The notes: generated from the letters alone by a model not told the origin. A DNA stretch of 64,000 nt from Clostridium swellfunianum (GCF_023656515.1 NZ_JAMOFV010000006.1:396025-460024); one strand, 5' to 3'. Counted from the stretch's first letter, positions 1-8,543 are shown. Program-made: numbers and translations.

Positions 1-527
1 TAACATCTATTAATCTTTATATGGTTAGAGATATCATCTAAAGTTATAGGTTTATGAAAATTATCTTTTATATAGGTAACAGCCTTTTCTGTATAAGAGC
101 CAATAGAATTTGCTTGAGATTTATCTGGTTTTAAAAAGTATGAATCGTTTCTTATATTATAGAACAAAGAGACAATATGAGGTATACAGTCTAAGGGTTT
201 GTACACTATATTACCAATACATAAATCTGCATTAGTTTTGTATGGCCCAAAAATAAAAAAGCCTTCATTTATGCTGCAAGAACAAATATTAAAGGCAGTA
301 AAATTAATATTATCTACACATGTGACTGTTATGTAAGGGACTTTTCCCTTGTTTAAAAGTCTTATTTTTGCAGCTTCAAAAATATTGTTTTCACAAAATA
401 CTTTATCTAAAGCTTCATCATAACCTACTGAGTAAATTAGGGATCCGCAAGTTTTATAAGACTTCATTGGTATATGTGTACAGAGATAAAAGTTATCCAT
501 TGAAGCACATAAGTTATTTACAACCAT
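1..527 (-). CDS. AraC-family transcriptional regulator (C-terminus cut by window edge)
   Basis: On the minus strand an open frame runs from an ATG at 527 off the window at position 1, giving about 175 residues. The first 140 or so form a cysteine-rich effector domain containing FGPYKTNADLCIGNIVYKP. Near the edge the sequence AVTYIKDNFHKPITLDDIS is the usual beginning of an AraC-type double helix-turn-helix. The rest of the DNA-binding domain lies outside the window. It is divergent from a siderophore ABC importer, so it is probably the iron- or siderophore-responsive activator of that operon. An in-frame stop lies 11 codons upstream; the ribosome site AAAGG is rather far away (about 17 nt), so the start could differ by a few codons (ATG at 500 is an alternative). 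Family assignment is firm, ligand is inferred. Confidence 0.75.
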   Translation of the reverse strand, partial: MVVNNLCASMDNFYLCTHIPMKSYKTCGSLIYSVGYDEALDKVFCENNIFEAAKIRLLNKGKVPYITVTCVDNINFTAFNICSCSINEGFFIFGPYKTNADLCIGNIVYKPLDCIPHIVSLFYNIRNDSYFLKPDKSQANSIGSYTEKAVTYIKDNFHKPITLDDISNHIKINRC

Positions 528-556
528 TTCTACTTGTTCACCTATCCTTTAAAAGT

Positions 557-591
557 ATCTCAATATATTTATAAAAAATCTCAATATATTT
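557..591. promoter_or_regulatory. Direct repeat, candidate AraC-type operator
   Basis: The 14-mer ATCTCAATATATTT occurs at 557-570 and again at 578-591, exactly 21 bp apart (two helical turns). It lies between the AraC-type gene and the siderophore importer. AraC proteins typically bind such same-face direct repeats, so this is a candidate operator for one or both divergent units. Confidence 0.5.
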
Positions 592-724
592 TAAGAATAC
601 ATAAATATAAAATGCTAATATTAGTTGAGAATAAATTTCAATGTCAATGAAGTGTTGCCTTATTATATCGTATAAAAAATAGAAATGTCAAATTAAAAGG
701 TGTTAATTATGCTTGGGAGGTATT

Positions 725-1687
725 ATGAAGAAAATATATCTGGTTGTAGCCTTAATTATTTTATCAATGGTTTCTATCTTCGTAGGAGTAAAAGATATAT
801 CTATTTTAGATATAGTTCGCTTCAATGAAGATAAGATTAAAGTAATAGCTCTAAGCCGTGTGCCTCGACTTATCAGCATAATAGTAGTTGGAATGAGCAT
901 GAGCATAAGCGGACTCATTATGCAGCAGATAAGTAGAAATAGATTCGTATCTCCAACAACCGCCGCAACAGAGGATAGTGCTAAAATGGGAATGCTCGTA
1001 TCTTTAATGATATTTACAGATGCTAGTTCGATACAAAAAATGCTTATATCTTTTGTTTTTGCATTAACTGGCACATTTTTGTTTATGAAAATATTAAAAA
1101 GAATAAAATTTAAAAATGCAGTTTTTATTCCCCTTGTAGGAATAATGGTTGGAAACATCATTGATTCAATAACAACCTTTTTCTCATATAAATATGATCT
1201 TGTGCAAAACATTTCTTCTTGGCTTCAGGGAAATTTTTCAATGGTTATAAAGGGAAATTATGAACTTTTATATATTAGTGTTCCTTTACTCATAATTGCT
1301 TATCTATATGCTAATAAGTTTACTGTTGCAGGAATGGGAGAAGATTTTGCAGCTAATTTAGGTCTCAACTATAACAGAGTAGTAAATATAGGAATTATCA
1401 TTATTTCATTAGTATCCTCAGTAGTTGTTATAACAATAGGGAAGGTTCCTTTTTTAGGACTAATAATTCCTAATATAGTAACTATGTATCTAGGAGATAA
1501 CATGAAAAAGAGTATCCCACATACAGCACTGCTAGGAGCGGTATTTGTTCTGTTTTGTGACATTTTAGGAAGAATAATTTTATATCCGTATGAGGTTTCC
1601 ATTGGGCTTGTTGTAGGAGTAATAGGCAGCGTCTTGTTCTTATATTTATTGTTTTCATCAAGGGGGGCTAAGTCTTATGGGACATAG
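725..1687 (+). CDS. Iron-siderophore ABC transporter permease 1 (FecCD family)
   Basis: This 320-residue, very hydrophobic protein is one of the two membrane subunits of a ferric-siderophore importer. The FecCD/BtuC family pattern is visible, including SRVPRLISIIVVGMSMSISG near the start and the conserved loop GMGEDFAANLGLN that contacts the ATPase. About eight to ten membrane segments are evident. The frame could start at a TTG at 713, but GGGAGG at 715-720 is the ribosome site for the ATG at 725, which I chose. The downstream permease overlaps it by 11 bp. Gene order permease-permease-ATPase-binding protein matches the petrobactin system YclNOPQ of Bacillus subtilis; the substrate here is inferred only. 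Confidence 0.88.
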   Translation: MKKIYLVVALIILSMVSIFVGVKDISILDIVRFNEDKIKVIALSRVPRLISIIVVGMSMSISGLIMQQISRNRFVSPTTAATEDSAKMGMLVSLMIFTDASSIQKMLISFVFALTGTFLFMKILKRIKFKNAVFIPLVGIMVGNIIDSITTFFSYKYDLVQNISSWLQGNFSMVIKGNYELLYISVPLLIIAYLYANKFTVAGMGEDFAANLGLNYNRVVNIGIIIISLVSSVVVITIGKVPFLGLIIPNIVTMYLGDNMKKSIPHTALLGAVFVLFCDILGRIILYPYEVSIGLVVGVIGSVLFLYLLFSSRGAKSYGT

Positions 1688-2627
1688 AAAGAAAATAGCT
1701 TTAATTTCAATATTATCAATAGTACTAATTATATTATTTATTACCCTGGGGTTAACAAGCAGCAACTATCAATACGCGCTTTCGAGACGTATACCGAAAA
1801 CTTTAGCAATCATTTTAACCGGAGGAACTATAGCTTTTTCATCAATGATATTTCAAACAATAACTAATAATCGTATATTAACTCCAAGTGTTTTAGGCTT
1901 AGATTCTTTATATATGTTTATACAAACCTTTGTTGTTTTTGTACTTGGGTCTAAAAACATAACAACTATAAATAGTAATGTAAATTTTGCTTTATCAATT
2001 GGTTTAATGATGTTTTTTTCAGTACTGCTGTTTAATGTGCTTTTTAGAAAAGAAAACAGTAACATTTATTTTCTATTGTTAGTAGGATTAATATTTGGAA
2101 CTTTATTTCAAAGCTTATCCTCTTTTATGCAAATGATAATAGATCCGAATGAATTTACAATAATACAAGGAAAGATGTTTGCAAGCTTTAATAGCGTTAA
2201 TACAGGTATACTTTGGGTATCCACCGTTATCATAGCAATTATAGCTGTTTATACCTATGACTACATCAAAATTTTAGACGTTTTATCATTAGGAAGAGAA
2301 CAGGCTATTAATCTAGGAGTTAACTATGACAAGGTTGTAAAAAGAATGCTTATTGTTGTAGCAATTCTTGTTTCAATATCTACAGCTTTAGTAGGACCAA
2401 TAACCTTCTTAGGGCTTCTTGTAGTTAACCTATCTCGAGAGTTCTTAAAAACCTATAAACATAGTTATTTGATAATAGGCTCTATACTTATAAGCATAGT
2501 AGCCTTGATTGGCGGACAACTAGTAATTGAAAGATTTATGAATTTTAGTACAACTTTAAGCGTTATTATTAATTTTATTGGTGGATTGTATTTTATTTAT
2601 CTGCTGTTAAAGGAGAATAAAGCATGA
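1677..2627 (+). CDS. Iron-siderophore ABC transporter permease 2 (FecCD family)
   Basis: This is the second membrane subunit (316 residues) of the importer. It is a polytopic FecCD-family protein with the SRRIPKTLAIILTGGTIAFS segment typical of the family's first periplasmic turn, and the ATPase-contact loop SLGREQAINLGVNYD. Its ATG lies inside the end of permease 1, preceded by AGGGGGG with 9-nt spacing, so the two are translationally coupled. Its stop overlaps the ATPase start as ATGA. The closest functional model known to me is YclO; substrate specificity cannot be read from the sequence. Confidence 0.88.
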   Translation: MGHRKKIALISILSIVLIILFITLGLTSSNYQYALSRRIPKTLAIILTGGTIAFSSMIFQTITNNRILTPSVLGLDSLYMFIQTFVVFVLGSKNITTINSNVNFALSIGLMMFFSVLLFNVLFRKENSNIYFLLLVGLIFGTLFQSLSSFMQMIIDPNEFTIIQGKMFASFNSVNTGILWVSTVIIAIIAVYTYDYIKILDVLSLGREQAINLGVNYDKVVKRMLIVVAILVSISTALVGPITFLGLLVVNLSREFLKTYKHSYLIIGSILISIVALIGGQLVIERFMNFSTTLSVIINFIGGLYFIYLLLKENKA

Positions 2628-3379
2628 TAGAGGTTAAAAACATAACAAAAAAATATGGGAACAAAAGTGTAGTAGATAATGTATCTTTAAAAATATCAAA
2701 AGGTAAAATCACTAGCTTTATTGGACCAAATGGAGCGGGAAAAAGTACTTTAGTATCTATAATAAGTCGCCTTTTAAAGAGAGATGGAGGAGACGTGATT
2801 ATTGAAGGCAAAGAGCTTTCCCAGTGGAAAAGCGATGAACTTGCAAAGAAAATATCAATACTAAAGCAGTCAAATCATATAAGCATAAGACTAACCATTA
2901 GAGAGCTAATAAGCTTTGGCAGATTCCCATATTCTCAAGGCAATCTTACTAAAGATGATATTAGTTATATTGATGAGGCCTTAGAATATATGAAGCTTAT
3001 AGATATACAAGACAAGTATCTTGATGAATTAAGCGGGGGACAAAGGCAAAGAGCTTATATAGCTATGGTTATTGCTCAAAATACAGAATATATTCTGTTA
3101 GACGAACCTCTTAATAACTTGGATATGAAACATTCGGTTCAAATTATGAAAACCTTAAGAGATTTGGCTGATAATTTAGGAAAAACAATTATCTTAGTTA
3201 TTCATGATATTAATTTTGCATCTTGTTATTCAGATTATATAGTTGCCTTAAAGGATGGAAGGATTGCTAAAGAAGGTCCTACTCATGAAATTATTGATAA
3301 GGAGGTGTTAGAAGACATATATGAAATGGAGTTCAGAGTAGAAGATTTGGAAAGTTATAGAGTTTGTATTTACTTTTAA
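2624..3379 (+). CDS. Iron-siderophore ABC transporter ATP-binding protein
   Basis: This 251-residue ATPase energises the siderophore importer from the cytoplasmic side. Walker A is GPNGAGKST near residue 35, the ABC signature is LSGGQRQRA near 135, Walker B is YILLDEP near 157, and the switch histidine lies in VIHDINFA. Length and motif spacing are normal for FepC/YclP-type ATPases. It overlaps the second permease by 4 bp (ATGA). The substrate-binding protein follows after 36 bp. Confidence 0.92.
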   Translation: MIEVKNITKKYGNKSVVDNVSLKISKGKITSFIGPNGAGKSTLVSIISRLLKRDGGDVIIEGKELSQWKSDELAKKISILKQSNHISIRLTIRELISFGRFPYSQGNLTKDDISYIDEALEYMKLIDIQDKYLDELSGGQRQRAYIAMVIAQNTEYILLDEPLNNLDMKHSVQIMKTLRDLADNLGKTIILVIHDINFASCYSDYIVALKDGRIAKEGPTHEIIDKEVLEDIYEMEFRVEDLESYRVCIYF

Positions 3380-3415
3380 ATATTTAAATAAATTTATAAT
3401 AAAGGGGAAAAGAAA

Positions 3416-4366
3416 ATGAAGAAAAAGGTAATAGTAATAGTTGCAATTCTAGTAATTGCTATTGTATCAACTGTTGTTTATGCACAGGCAGGAAAGAGTA
3501 ACAAATCACAAGTAAATGTTGAATCAAATACAAAAATAAATATAAAACATGAACTAGGAGAAGTGAGTCTTAATAAGAACCCCAAAAAAGTAGTAGTGTT
3601 TGATTATGGTATAGTGGATGCTCTTGATAAGATGGGTGTAGAAATAGCTGCGCTGCCAAAGGGAAGCCTGCCAACTTTTCTACAAAAATATAAAGATGAT
3701 AAATATACAGATGTAGGGACACTAAAGGAACCAAATTTTGAAAAAATATTTGAAGTTAAGCCAGATTTAATAATAATTTCTGGTAGACAAGCGACTCTTT
3801 ATGAAGAATTTAAGAAGATTGCCCCTACAGTTTATATGGCTATAAATAATGAAGATTATATGGCCTCTTTTAAAAACAACATGATAACTTTAGGTAATAT
3901 TTTTGACAAAAAAGATGTGGTAGACAAAGAGCTTAAGGTTATTGAAAATAAAGTTAAGGTCTTAAATGAAAAAGCAACTGCAAGTTCTAAAAATGCTTTG
4001 GTAGTTTTAGTTAACGAAGGTGCTATGAGTGCTTATGGACAAGTTTCAAGATTTGGAGTTATACACAATTCCTTTGGTTTTCCTCCAGTTGATAAAAATA
4101 TAGAAGTTTCTACTCACGGCCAAAGTATATCCTTTGAGTATATAGTAGAAAAGAACCCTGATTATTTATTTGTAGTAGATAGAAATGCTATTGTAGGCGG
4201 AAGTACGACTGCTAATAAGACATTAGAAAATGAATTAATTAAGAGTACTTCAGCGTTTAAAAATAATCATATAATATATCTTGACCCAGAAGTTTGGTAT
4301 ACATCAACAGGTGGATTTACTTCTACAGCAAAAATGGTTGATGAAGTTCAGGCAACTGTAAAGTAA
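3416..4366 (+). CDS. Siderophore-binding protein of the ABC importer, without a lipobox
   Basis: This 316-residue protein is the extracellular solute receptor of the importer. It has the periplasmic-binding TroA/FepB-type fold, with segments such as NPKKVVVFDYGIVDALDKMG, VGTLKEPNFEKI and KPDLIIISGRQ. The N-terminus is a clear hydrophobic export signal, but it reads VSTVVYAQAGKSN and has no cysteine, so the lipobox of most Gram-positive solute receptors is missing. It may stay anchored by the uncleaved signal or be cut after AQA by signal peptidase I. It resembles YclQ (petrobactin). A strong terminator follows. Confidence 0.85.
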   Translation: MKKKVIVIVAILVIAIVSTVVYAQAGKSNKSQVNVESNTKINIKHELGEVSLNKNPKKVVVFDYGIVDALDKMGVEIAALPKGSLPTFLQKYKDDKYTDVGTLKEPNFEKIFEVKPDLIIISGRQATLYEEFKKIAPTVYMAINNEDYMASFKNNMITLGNIFDKKDVVDKELKVIENKVKVLNEKATASSKNALVVLVNEGAMSAYGQVSRFGVIHNSFGFPPVDKNIEVSTHGQSISFEYIVEKNPDYLFVVDRNAIVGGSTTANKTLENELIKSTSAFKNNHIIYLDPEVWYTSTGGFTSTAKMVDEVQATVK

Positions 4367-4443
4367 TACTATTCATTAGTTTATTTAGGCAATATTGTTT
4401 TAGAAGCCTACTCTTTCTAAAATATTTTAATAATTTACAGACC

Positions 4444-4484
4444 CAAAATGCAGCTGTGAACAATTTGATCACAGCTGCATTTTG
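4444..4484. terminator. Bidirectional intrinsic terminator
   Basis: A perfect 16-bp stem (CAAAATGCAGCTGTGA and its complement) with a 9-nt loop separates two convergent genes. A/T-rich flanks on each side let it serve both the siderophore operon and the oxidoreductase gene. Confidence 0.88.
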
Positions 4485-4485
4485 T

Positions 4486-5580
4486 TTAGTTTACCTTATT
4501 AAAAGTTACACAATAGTTGCCCTCAGGAGTTCTGCATTTTGAACATCTTATACATTTTGCAGGAGTTCTGTCTCCTGTTTTCCAGCGCTTTATTAAGTGT
4601 GGCTCAGTAAGCAAAGGCCTTGAAAGAGCAAAAAAATCTATATTTGTTTCTGTGAGAATCCTTTCTATGATAGTAATATCTCTGAATCCACCGACTGTAA
4701 TAATTGGGATATTGGTTTCGTTACTTATAATTTTAGCGTATTCGATAAAATACCCTTCAGACACTAATTCATGACCATCAAAAATCTTACCAACCATTGA
4801 TTTTGCTTTTCCGTGAATATTTCCTGAGAGCTCAATTCCATCACAGCCAATTCTTTCAAGTTCCTTGCAAATTTGTATAGTTTCTTGGAAAGTTAGACCT
4901 CCGTCAAAAAACTCTGTTGCAGTTAGCTTAACTAGTATAGGAAAGCTAGTGCCTACTTTCTCTCTAATTCTCTGATAAATTTCTAGTAGAAACCTCATTC
5001 TGTTTTCAAGACATCCACCATATTCATCTGTCCTCTTATTGTAATAAGGACTTAAGAATTGATTAATTAAATAAGTATGAGCTCCATGGACTTCGACACC
5101 GTCAAAGCCTGATTCTTTAGCTCTTCTTCCAGCTTCGGCGAAAGCTTCTATTATATACTCAATATCTTCTCTACTCATTGGCTTTCCTTTAACATTAGTA
5201 GTTAAATCAGGAACTTCGCTCGGTGCAAAGATAATTCTATCCTCAACATTATAGGTTGTTTTTGTTCCTCCATAAGCTAATTGCATAATTATTTTTGAAC
5301 CATGAGCATGAACTATATTAGTAAGTTTTCTGTACTCATCTATAAAGGAATCGTTGTACATACCCATCATTCCAGCATTAGGTTTCTCTTCCTTAACTAT
5401 ATTAGCATAGCCTGTTATTATAATTCCGACTTCACCTTTTGCAAGTTCTTCATATAGCTCATAAAGCTCATTTGTCATATGTCCCTCTTCGCTAGCCATG
5501 TTTTCCCACGTAGCGCTTCTAATAAAACGGTTCGAAGCAATTATATTTCCTAATTTAGCTTTCTCATATAATGTTTTCAT
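4486..5580 (-). CDS. NADH:flavin oxidoreductase, old yellow enzyme family
   Basis: This is a 364-residue FMN-dependent TIM-barrel reductase of activated alkenes. Family marks are NRFIRSATWE near the N-terminus, EVHGAHTYLINQFLSPYYN with the substrate-binding His region, RTDEYGGCLENRMRF, and FALSRPLLTEPHLI before the C-terminus. The C-terminus KCIRCSKCRTPEGNYC carries four cysteines (C-x2-C-x2-C-x7-C), recalling the iron-sulfur site of the larger 2,4-dienoyl-CoA or enoate reductases. However, the flavodoxin-like second half of those enzymes is absent. Whether a cluster is bound is uncertain. It is transcribed alone, with a palindrome upstream of its start. Confidence 0.9.
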   Translation of the reverse strand: MKTLYEKAKLGNIIASNRFIRSATWENMASEEGHMTNELYELYEELAKGEVGIIITGYANIVKEEKPNAGMMGMYNDSFIDEYRKLTNIVHAHGSKIIMQLAYGGTKTTYNVEDRIIFAPSEVPDLTTNVKGKPMSREDIEYIIEAFAEAGRRAKESGFDGVEVHGAHTYLINQFLSPYYNKRTDEYGGCLENRMRFLLEIYQRIREKVGTSFPILVKLTATEFFDGGLTFQETIQICKELERIGCDGIELSGNIHGKAKSMVGKIFDGHELVSEGYFIEYAKIISNETNIPIITVGGFRDITIIERILTETNIDFFALSRPLLTEPHLIKRWKTGDRTPAKCIRCSKCRTPEGNYCVTFNKVN

Positions 5581-5685
5581 TCATTTATCCTTTCTATGTA
5601 TACCAAATATTATTTCACAGAAAATTATATTGAAATATGATTTGGTAGTCAAATAAAGAGCTAGTTAGTTATAATACAATTAAAA

Positions 5686-5714
5686 CAATACATAGTTTTA
5701 ATAACTATGTATTG
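5686..5714. promoter_or_regulatory. 12-bp inverted repeat, candidate operator
   Basis: CAATACATAGTT and its exact complement are separated by 5 bp (TTAAT). The element lies between the divergent oxidoreductase and Imm53 genes, about 105 bp from the former's start. No T-tract follows, so an operator for a dimeric repressor is more likely than a terminator. No cognate regulator gene is adjacent. Confidence 0.45.
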
Positions 5715-5788
5715 AATTGTGACTATATGGGTAGTATAATGGTTATATAAAGTTTGATTGCTAACGTATTACATAAAAGGAGTAATAT

Positions 5789-6079
5789 ATGTCAGTATTA
5801 AGTATACTTCAGAATTGGTATGAAAATATAGCTCAAAGTAGCTGCAGTACAGGGATTCAAATAGAAACTATAAGTGAATGTGGATGGTACGTATGCATTG
5901 ATTTATTTGATACCTTATACGAAGCTAAAACCTTTGATGCTGTAAGTGTTCAAAAGGGTGAGAAGAGTTGGATTAAATGCACTAAGGAGAATGCATTGTT
6001 CAAAGGCTACGGTGGAGTGCAAAATCTAGAGGATATCTTGGGCATTTTCTATAATTGGATAGTCAATGAGAATATTTAA
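5789..6079 (+). CDS. Immunity protein 53 family (Imm53) protein
   Basis: This 96-residue cytosolic protein matches my recollection of the Imm53 pattern: ILQNWYENIAQ at the start, GIQIETISECGWYVCIDL, WIKCTKENALFKGYGG, and NLEDILGIFYNWI at the end. Imm53 proteins are predicted to neutralise polymorphic toxins delivered by neighbouring or sister cells. No toxin gene is next to it, so it looks like an orphan immunity gene. The ribosome site AAAGGAG is well placed. An SGNH hydrolase follows after 26 bp and may be co-transcribed. The neutralised toxin is unknown. Confidence 0.8.
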   Translation: MSVLSILQNWYENIAQSSCSTGIQIETISECGWYVCIDLFDTLYEAKTFDAVSVQKGEKSWIKCTKENALFKGYGGVQNLEDILGIFYNWIVNENI

Positions 6080-6105
6080 ATATACATATTAATAAGGAGG
6101 GTATT

Positions 6106-6831
6106 ATGGAATTAAAGGAAAGTTATAACTTAGTTGTTTTTGGTGACTCTATAACAAAGGGAGTTGTTTATGACAGTGAAAAGTCTAGATATTCCAATTT
6201 AAAGGATTGCTTTGTTAATTTGGTTGGAAGCAGTATAAAGGGGACTGTATATAATGCAGGAAGGTTTGGAAGCACCATTATAAGAGGTATAAGCAAAATG
6301 TATAATGATGTTTTGAAAAAAACTCCTGATATTGTACTTATTGAGTTTGGTGGTAATGATTGTGATTTTGATTGGGATGAAATTGCTCATAAGCCAGATA
6401 TTGAACATAAGCCTAATACTGATTTGTCAACTTTCCGTGATACATTACTTATCATGATAGATACATTTAGAAAATCTAATATAACTCCAGTGCTTATGAC
6501 ATTGCCCCCATTAGATTATAAAAGATACTTTAAGTGGATTACAAAAGGTGATGAATTGTCTGAGCAGAATGTTTTGAGTTGGTTAGGCTCGGAGATAGAG
6601 ATATATAATTGGCACAAAGCATACAATGAAATAATTGTTGAAGTATCAAACAGAACAAAAACCCTTATGGTAGATGTGAGGTCAGAGTTTCTTAAATATA
6701 GAGATTACAGCAGGTTCTTATGTATAGATGGAATTCATCCTAACAGTGAAGGACATTCTTTGATTGCAAAAGTAATGCTTAATTTTATAGAGAATAACTA
6801 TAAATTTTTACTTCAGGGAAATAGAATTTAA
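6106..6831 (+). CDS. SGNH/GDSL-family hydrolase
   Basis: This 241-residue enzyme has the SGNH esterase blocks in order: block I VFGDSITKG with the nucleophile Ser near residue 14, the block II Gly in NAGRFGST, block III EFGGNDCD with the oxyanion Asn, and block V DGIHPNSEG with the catalytic Asp and His. There is no signal peptide, so it probably acts in the cytoplasm as an acyl-esterase or lipase-like enzyme. The substrate cannot be inferred. It follows the Imm53 gene closely with a good GGAGGG site and is followed by a terminator. Confidence 0.88.
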   Translation: MELKESYNLVVFGDSITKGVVYDSEKSRYSNLKDCFVNLVGSSIKGTVYNAGRFGSTIIRGISKMYNDVLKKTPDIVLIEFGGNDCDFDWDEIAHKPDIEHKPNTDLSTFRDTLLIMIDTFRKSNITPVLMTLPPLDYKRYFKWITKGDELSEQNVLSWLGSEIEIYNWHKAYNEIIVEVSNRTKTLMVDVRSEFLKYRDYSRFLCIDGIHPNSEGHSLIAKVMLNFIENNYKFLLQGNRI

Positions 6832-6861
6832 ATTTAGGGAATAATAAAATAAGCAATCTAT

Positions 6862-6905
6862 AAAAGGAACTATAGTGAAGGTCTCAACTAGTTCCTTTTT
6901 ATTTT
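6862..6905 (+). terminator. Intrinsic terminator after SGNH hydrolase
   Basis: An 11-bp stem (AAAAGGAACTA paired at 6889-6899) with a 16-nt loop is followed by a T-rich tract. Confidence 0.75.
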
Positions 6906-6931
6906 ATAAAAAGGAGCTGAACTGATAGATT

Positions 6932-8332
6932 ATGGCAGAGATTAATACCAAGATAAGATTTTGGAGTGGACTTAAAACTATTGGTGGGACTATCATTTCA
7001 ATAGAATATGAAAGCAGCAGGATTATATTTGACTTTGGATTGACTTATAGCCCTGCTGATGAATTTAGTGCGGTTGTTAAAACTAGGCCTCATGCTTTAG
7101 TTGAAGATTATATTAATCTTAACAAGATACCTCCTATAGATGGATTGTATTCTAAAAAAGACTTGAGAAACATTGATAATATAATATCGTCAGAAGAAAG
7201 TGATAAAGATACTGCGGTATTCATATCTCATCTCCATTTAGATCATATTGGAGCAATGGGGATGATTTCTTCTAATATACCTGTTTACTTAACTGAAGAG
7301 TCACTGAAGCTCTATAAGGAGCTTGAAAAAATAGAAGAAGGTGTATCTGGCAAAAGGACTTATAGAACTATAAAATATAATGAAGTCTTAAGTGTTGGAG
7401 CTATAAAAGTTACTGCTGTTCAATTGGATCATGATGTTCTTGGTGCCTGTGGTTTTTTTATAGAGACACCTGATGTCAGGATTGTATACTCTGGGGATCT
7501 AAGACTTCATGGAAAACATCCGGAATTCACAAGAAACTTTGCTTCAAAAGCTAATAGCTTTAAGCCAAATATACTTATGATGGAAGGAACAATGATAAAT
7601 GGTGAAAAGGATTCTAAGGATACTAAGCCCTCTGATGAGCTCGAAGGGATAAATACAGAGCATCAGGTTAAGGAAATGTTTATAAATAAATTTGAAAAGG
7701 CTAAAGGTTTGGTAATAGTAAATGCTTCTGAACGAAATCTTGAAAGATTTGCTGATATCGTTGAAGCAGCAATGGCAACAGGGAGACAAATTGTGTTAGA
7801 GACAGAAACAGCCTATTTATTAGACAAATTAATGAATGTCAGAGATGCACTTATATATAGGTCACAAGAATTAGAATCTACTTTTGAAAAAAATTATAAG
7901 CAAGAATGGTTAACAGAGCTATTAGAAAATTGTAGAACAATATCATATGAGCAAGTAAATTTAACTCCATATAATTATGTTGTTCAAAATTCCTTTAAAA
8001 ACCTAATGGAGCTTTTGGATTTAAATTTAAAAAAAGGCGTTTATATACATTCAAATGCGGTACCTCTTGGAGCTTACGATCCTGACTATGAAAAGCTTCA
8101 GGAGTTTGTTAGAAAACTAAAGCTAGATTACGAGTATATAGGAACTCCTGGTCATGCTTTTCACTCACATTTGAAATATATTATAGATACTATCAAACCA
8201 GAAATTTTAGTTCCCCTTCATAGCCTTTATCCTGAAAAACTTTACCCCGAAAGCAAGCTTCAGTTTCTCCCAAACTATGGGATAGAATATATATTTAAGG
8301 ACAAAAAAATGATTAAACTTAAGGTTAAATGA
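6932..8332 (+). CDS. MBL-fold hydrolase of the beta-CASP/RNase J-like group
   Basis: This 466-residue protein has the metallo-beta-lactamase zinc motif in VFISHLHLDHIGAMG near residue 96, with further ligands in QLDHDV and VYSGDLRLHG. The C-terminal part carries beta-CASP marks: MMEGTM (motif A), TPGHAFHSHLKYI (motif B) and VPLHSLYPE (motif C). These are the features of RNase J and CPSF-type nucleases, so an RNA- or DNA-processing role is likely, although it is shorter than RNase J (about 555 residues). The AAGGAG site lies 15 nt before the ATG, unusually far; an in-frame TAG just upstream rules out a longer start. Confidence 0.82.
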   Translation: MAEINTKIRFWSGLKTIGGTIISIEYESSRIIFDFGLTYSPADEFSAVVKTRPHALVEDYINLNKIPPIDGLYSKKDLRNIDNIISSEESDKDTAVFISHLHLDHIGAMGMISSNIPVYLTEESLKLYKELEKIEEGVSGKRTYRTIKYNEVLSVGAIKVTAVQLDHDVLGACGFFIETPDVRIVYSGDLRLHGKHPEFTRNFASKANSFKPNILMMEGTMINGEKDSKDTKPSDELEGINTEHQVKEMFINKFEKAKGLVIVNASERNLERFADIVEAAMATGRQIVLETETAYLLDKLMNVRDALIYRSQELESTFEKNYKQEWLTELLENCRTISYEQVNLTPYNYVVQNSFKNLMELLDLNLKKGVYIHSNAVPLGAYDPDYEKLQEFVRKLKLDYEYIGTPGHAFHSHLKYIIDTIKPEILVPLHSLYPEKLYPESKLQFLPNYGIEYIFKDKKMIKLKVK

Positions 8333-8349
8333 TTATAAGTTATTCTAAG

Positions 8350-8380
8350 GACTATAGCAAAAGACTATAGTCTTTATTTC
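8350..8380 (+). terminator. Weak intrinsic terminator
   Basis: An 8-bp stem GACTATAG/CTATAGTC with a 7-nt loop is followed by TTTATTT, just after the MBL-fold gene. Confidence 0.5.
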
Positions 8381-8513
8381 TGTTATTCAAACTTAGTTAG
8401 AAACCTTAATGTGATTATTACGAAGACTCGGTATTTCAGTAAAAATTTTTAACAAAGTATTAAAGTTATGGGGCATATGGAAAACCTATATAAAAAGGAG
8501 TAATGTAGATAAT

Positions 8514-8543
8514 ATGATATTTTTAGTTATATTGGAGGGTTAG
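8514..8543 (+). other. Possible leader peptide ORF before the ABC exporter
   Basis: ATG at 8514 opens a nine-codon frame, MIFLVILEG, that ends with a TAG two bases before the TTG start of the ATPase and contains its GGAGGG ribosome site. AAAAAGGAG lies about 13 nt upstream. It could couple or expose translation of the ATPase, but an ORF this short may be chance. Confidence 0.25.

Noticed and set aside
601-660. Fur box upstream of the siderophore operon
   Set aside because: TTGAGAATAAATTTCAA at about 625 is only partly symmetric and matches the 7-1-7 Fur pattern poorly.
703-1212. 169-residue open frame on the minus strand
   Set aside because: It lies opposite the FecCD-type permease, lacks a ribosome site and has no recognisable family; the opposite-strand gene is certain.
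5789-6831. Toxin-antitoxin pair formed by Imm53 and the SGNH protein
   Set aside because: SGNH hydrolases are not known partners of Imm53, and the protein has no export signal or toxin domain.
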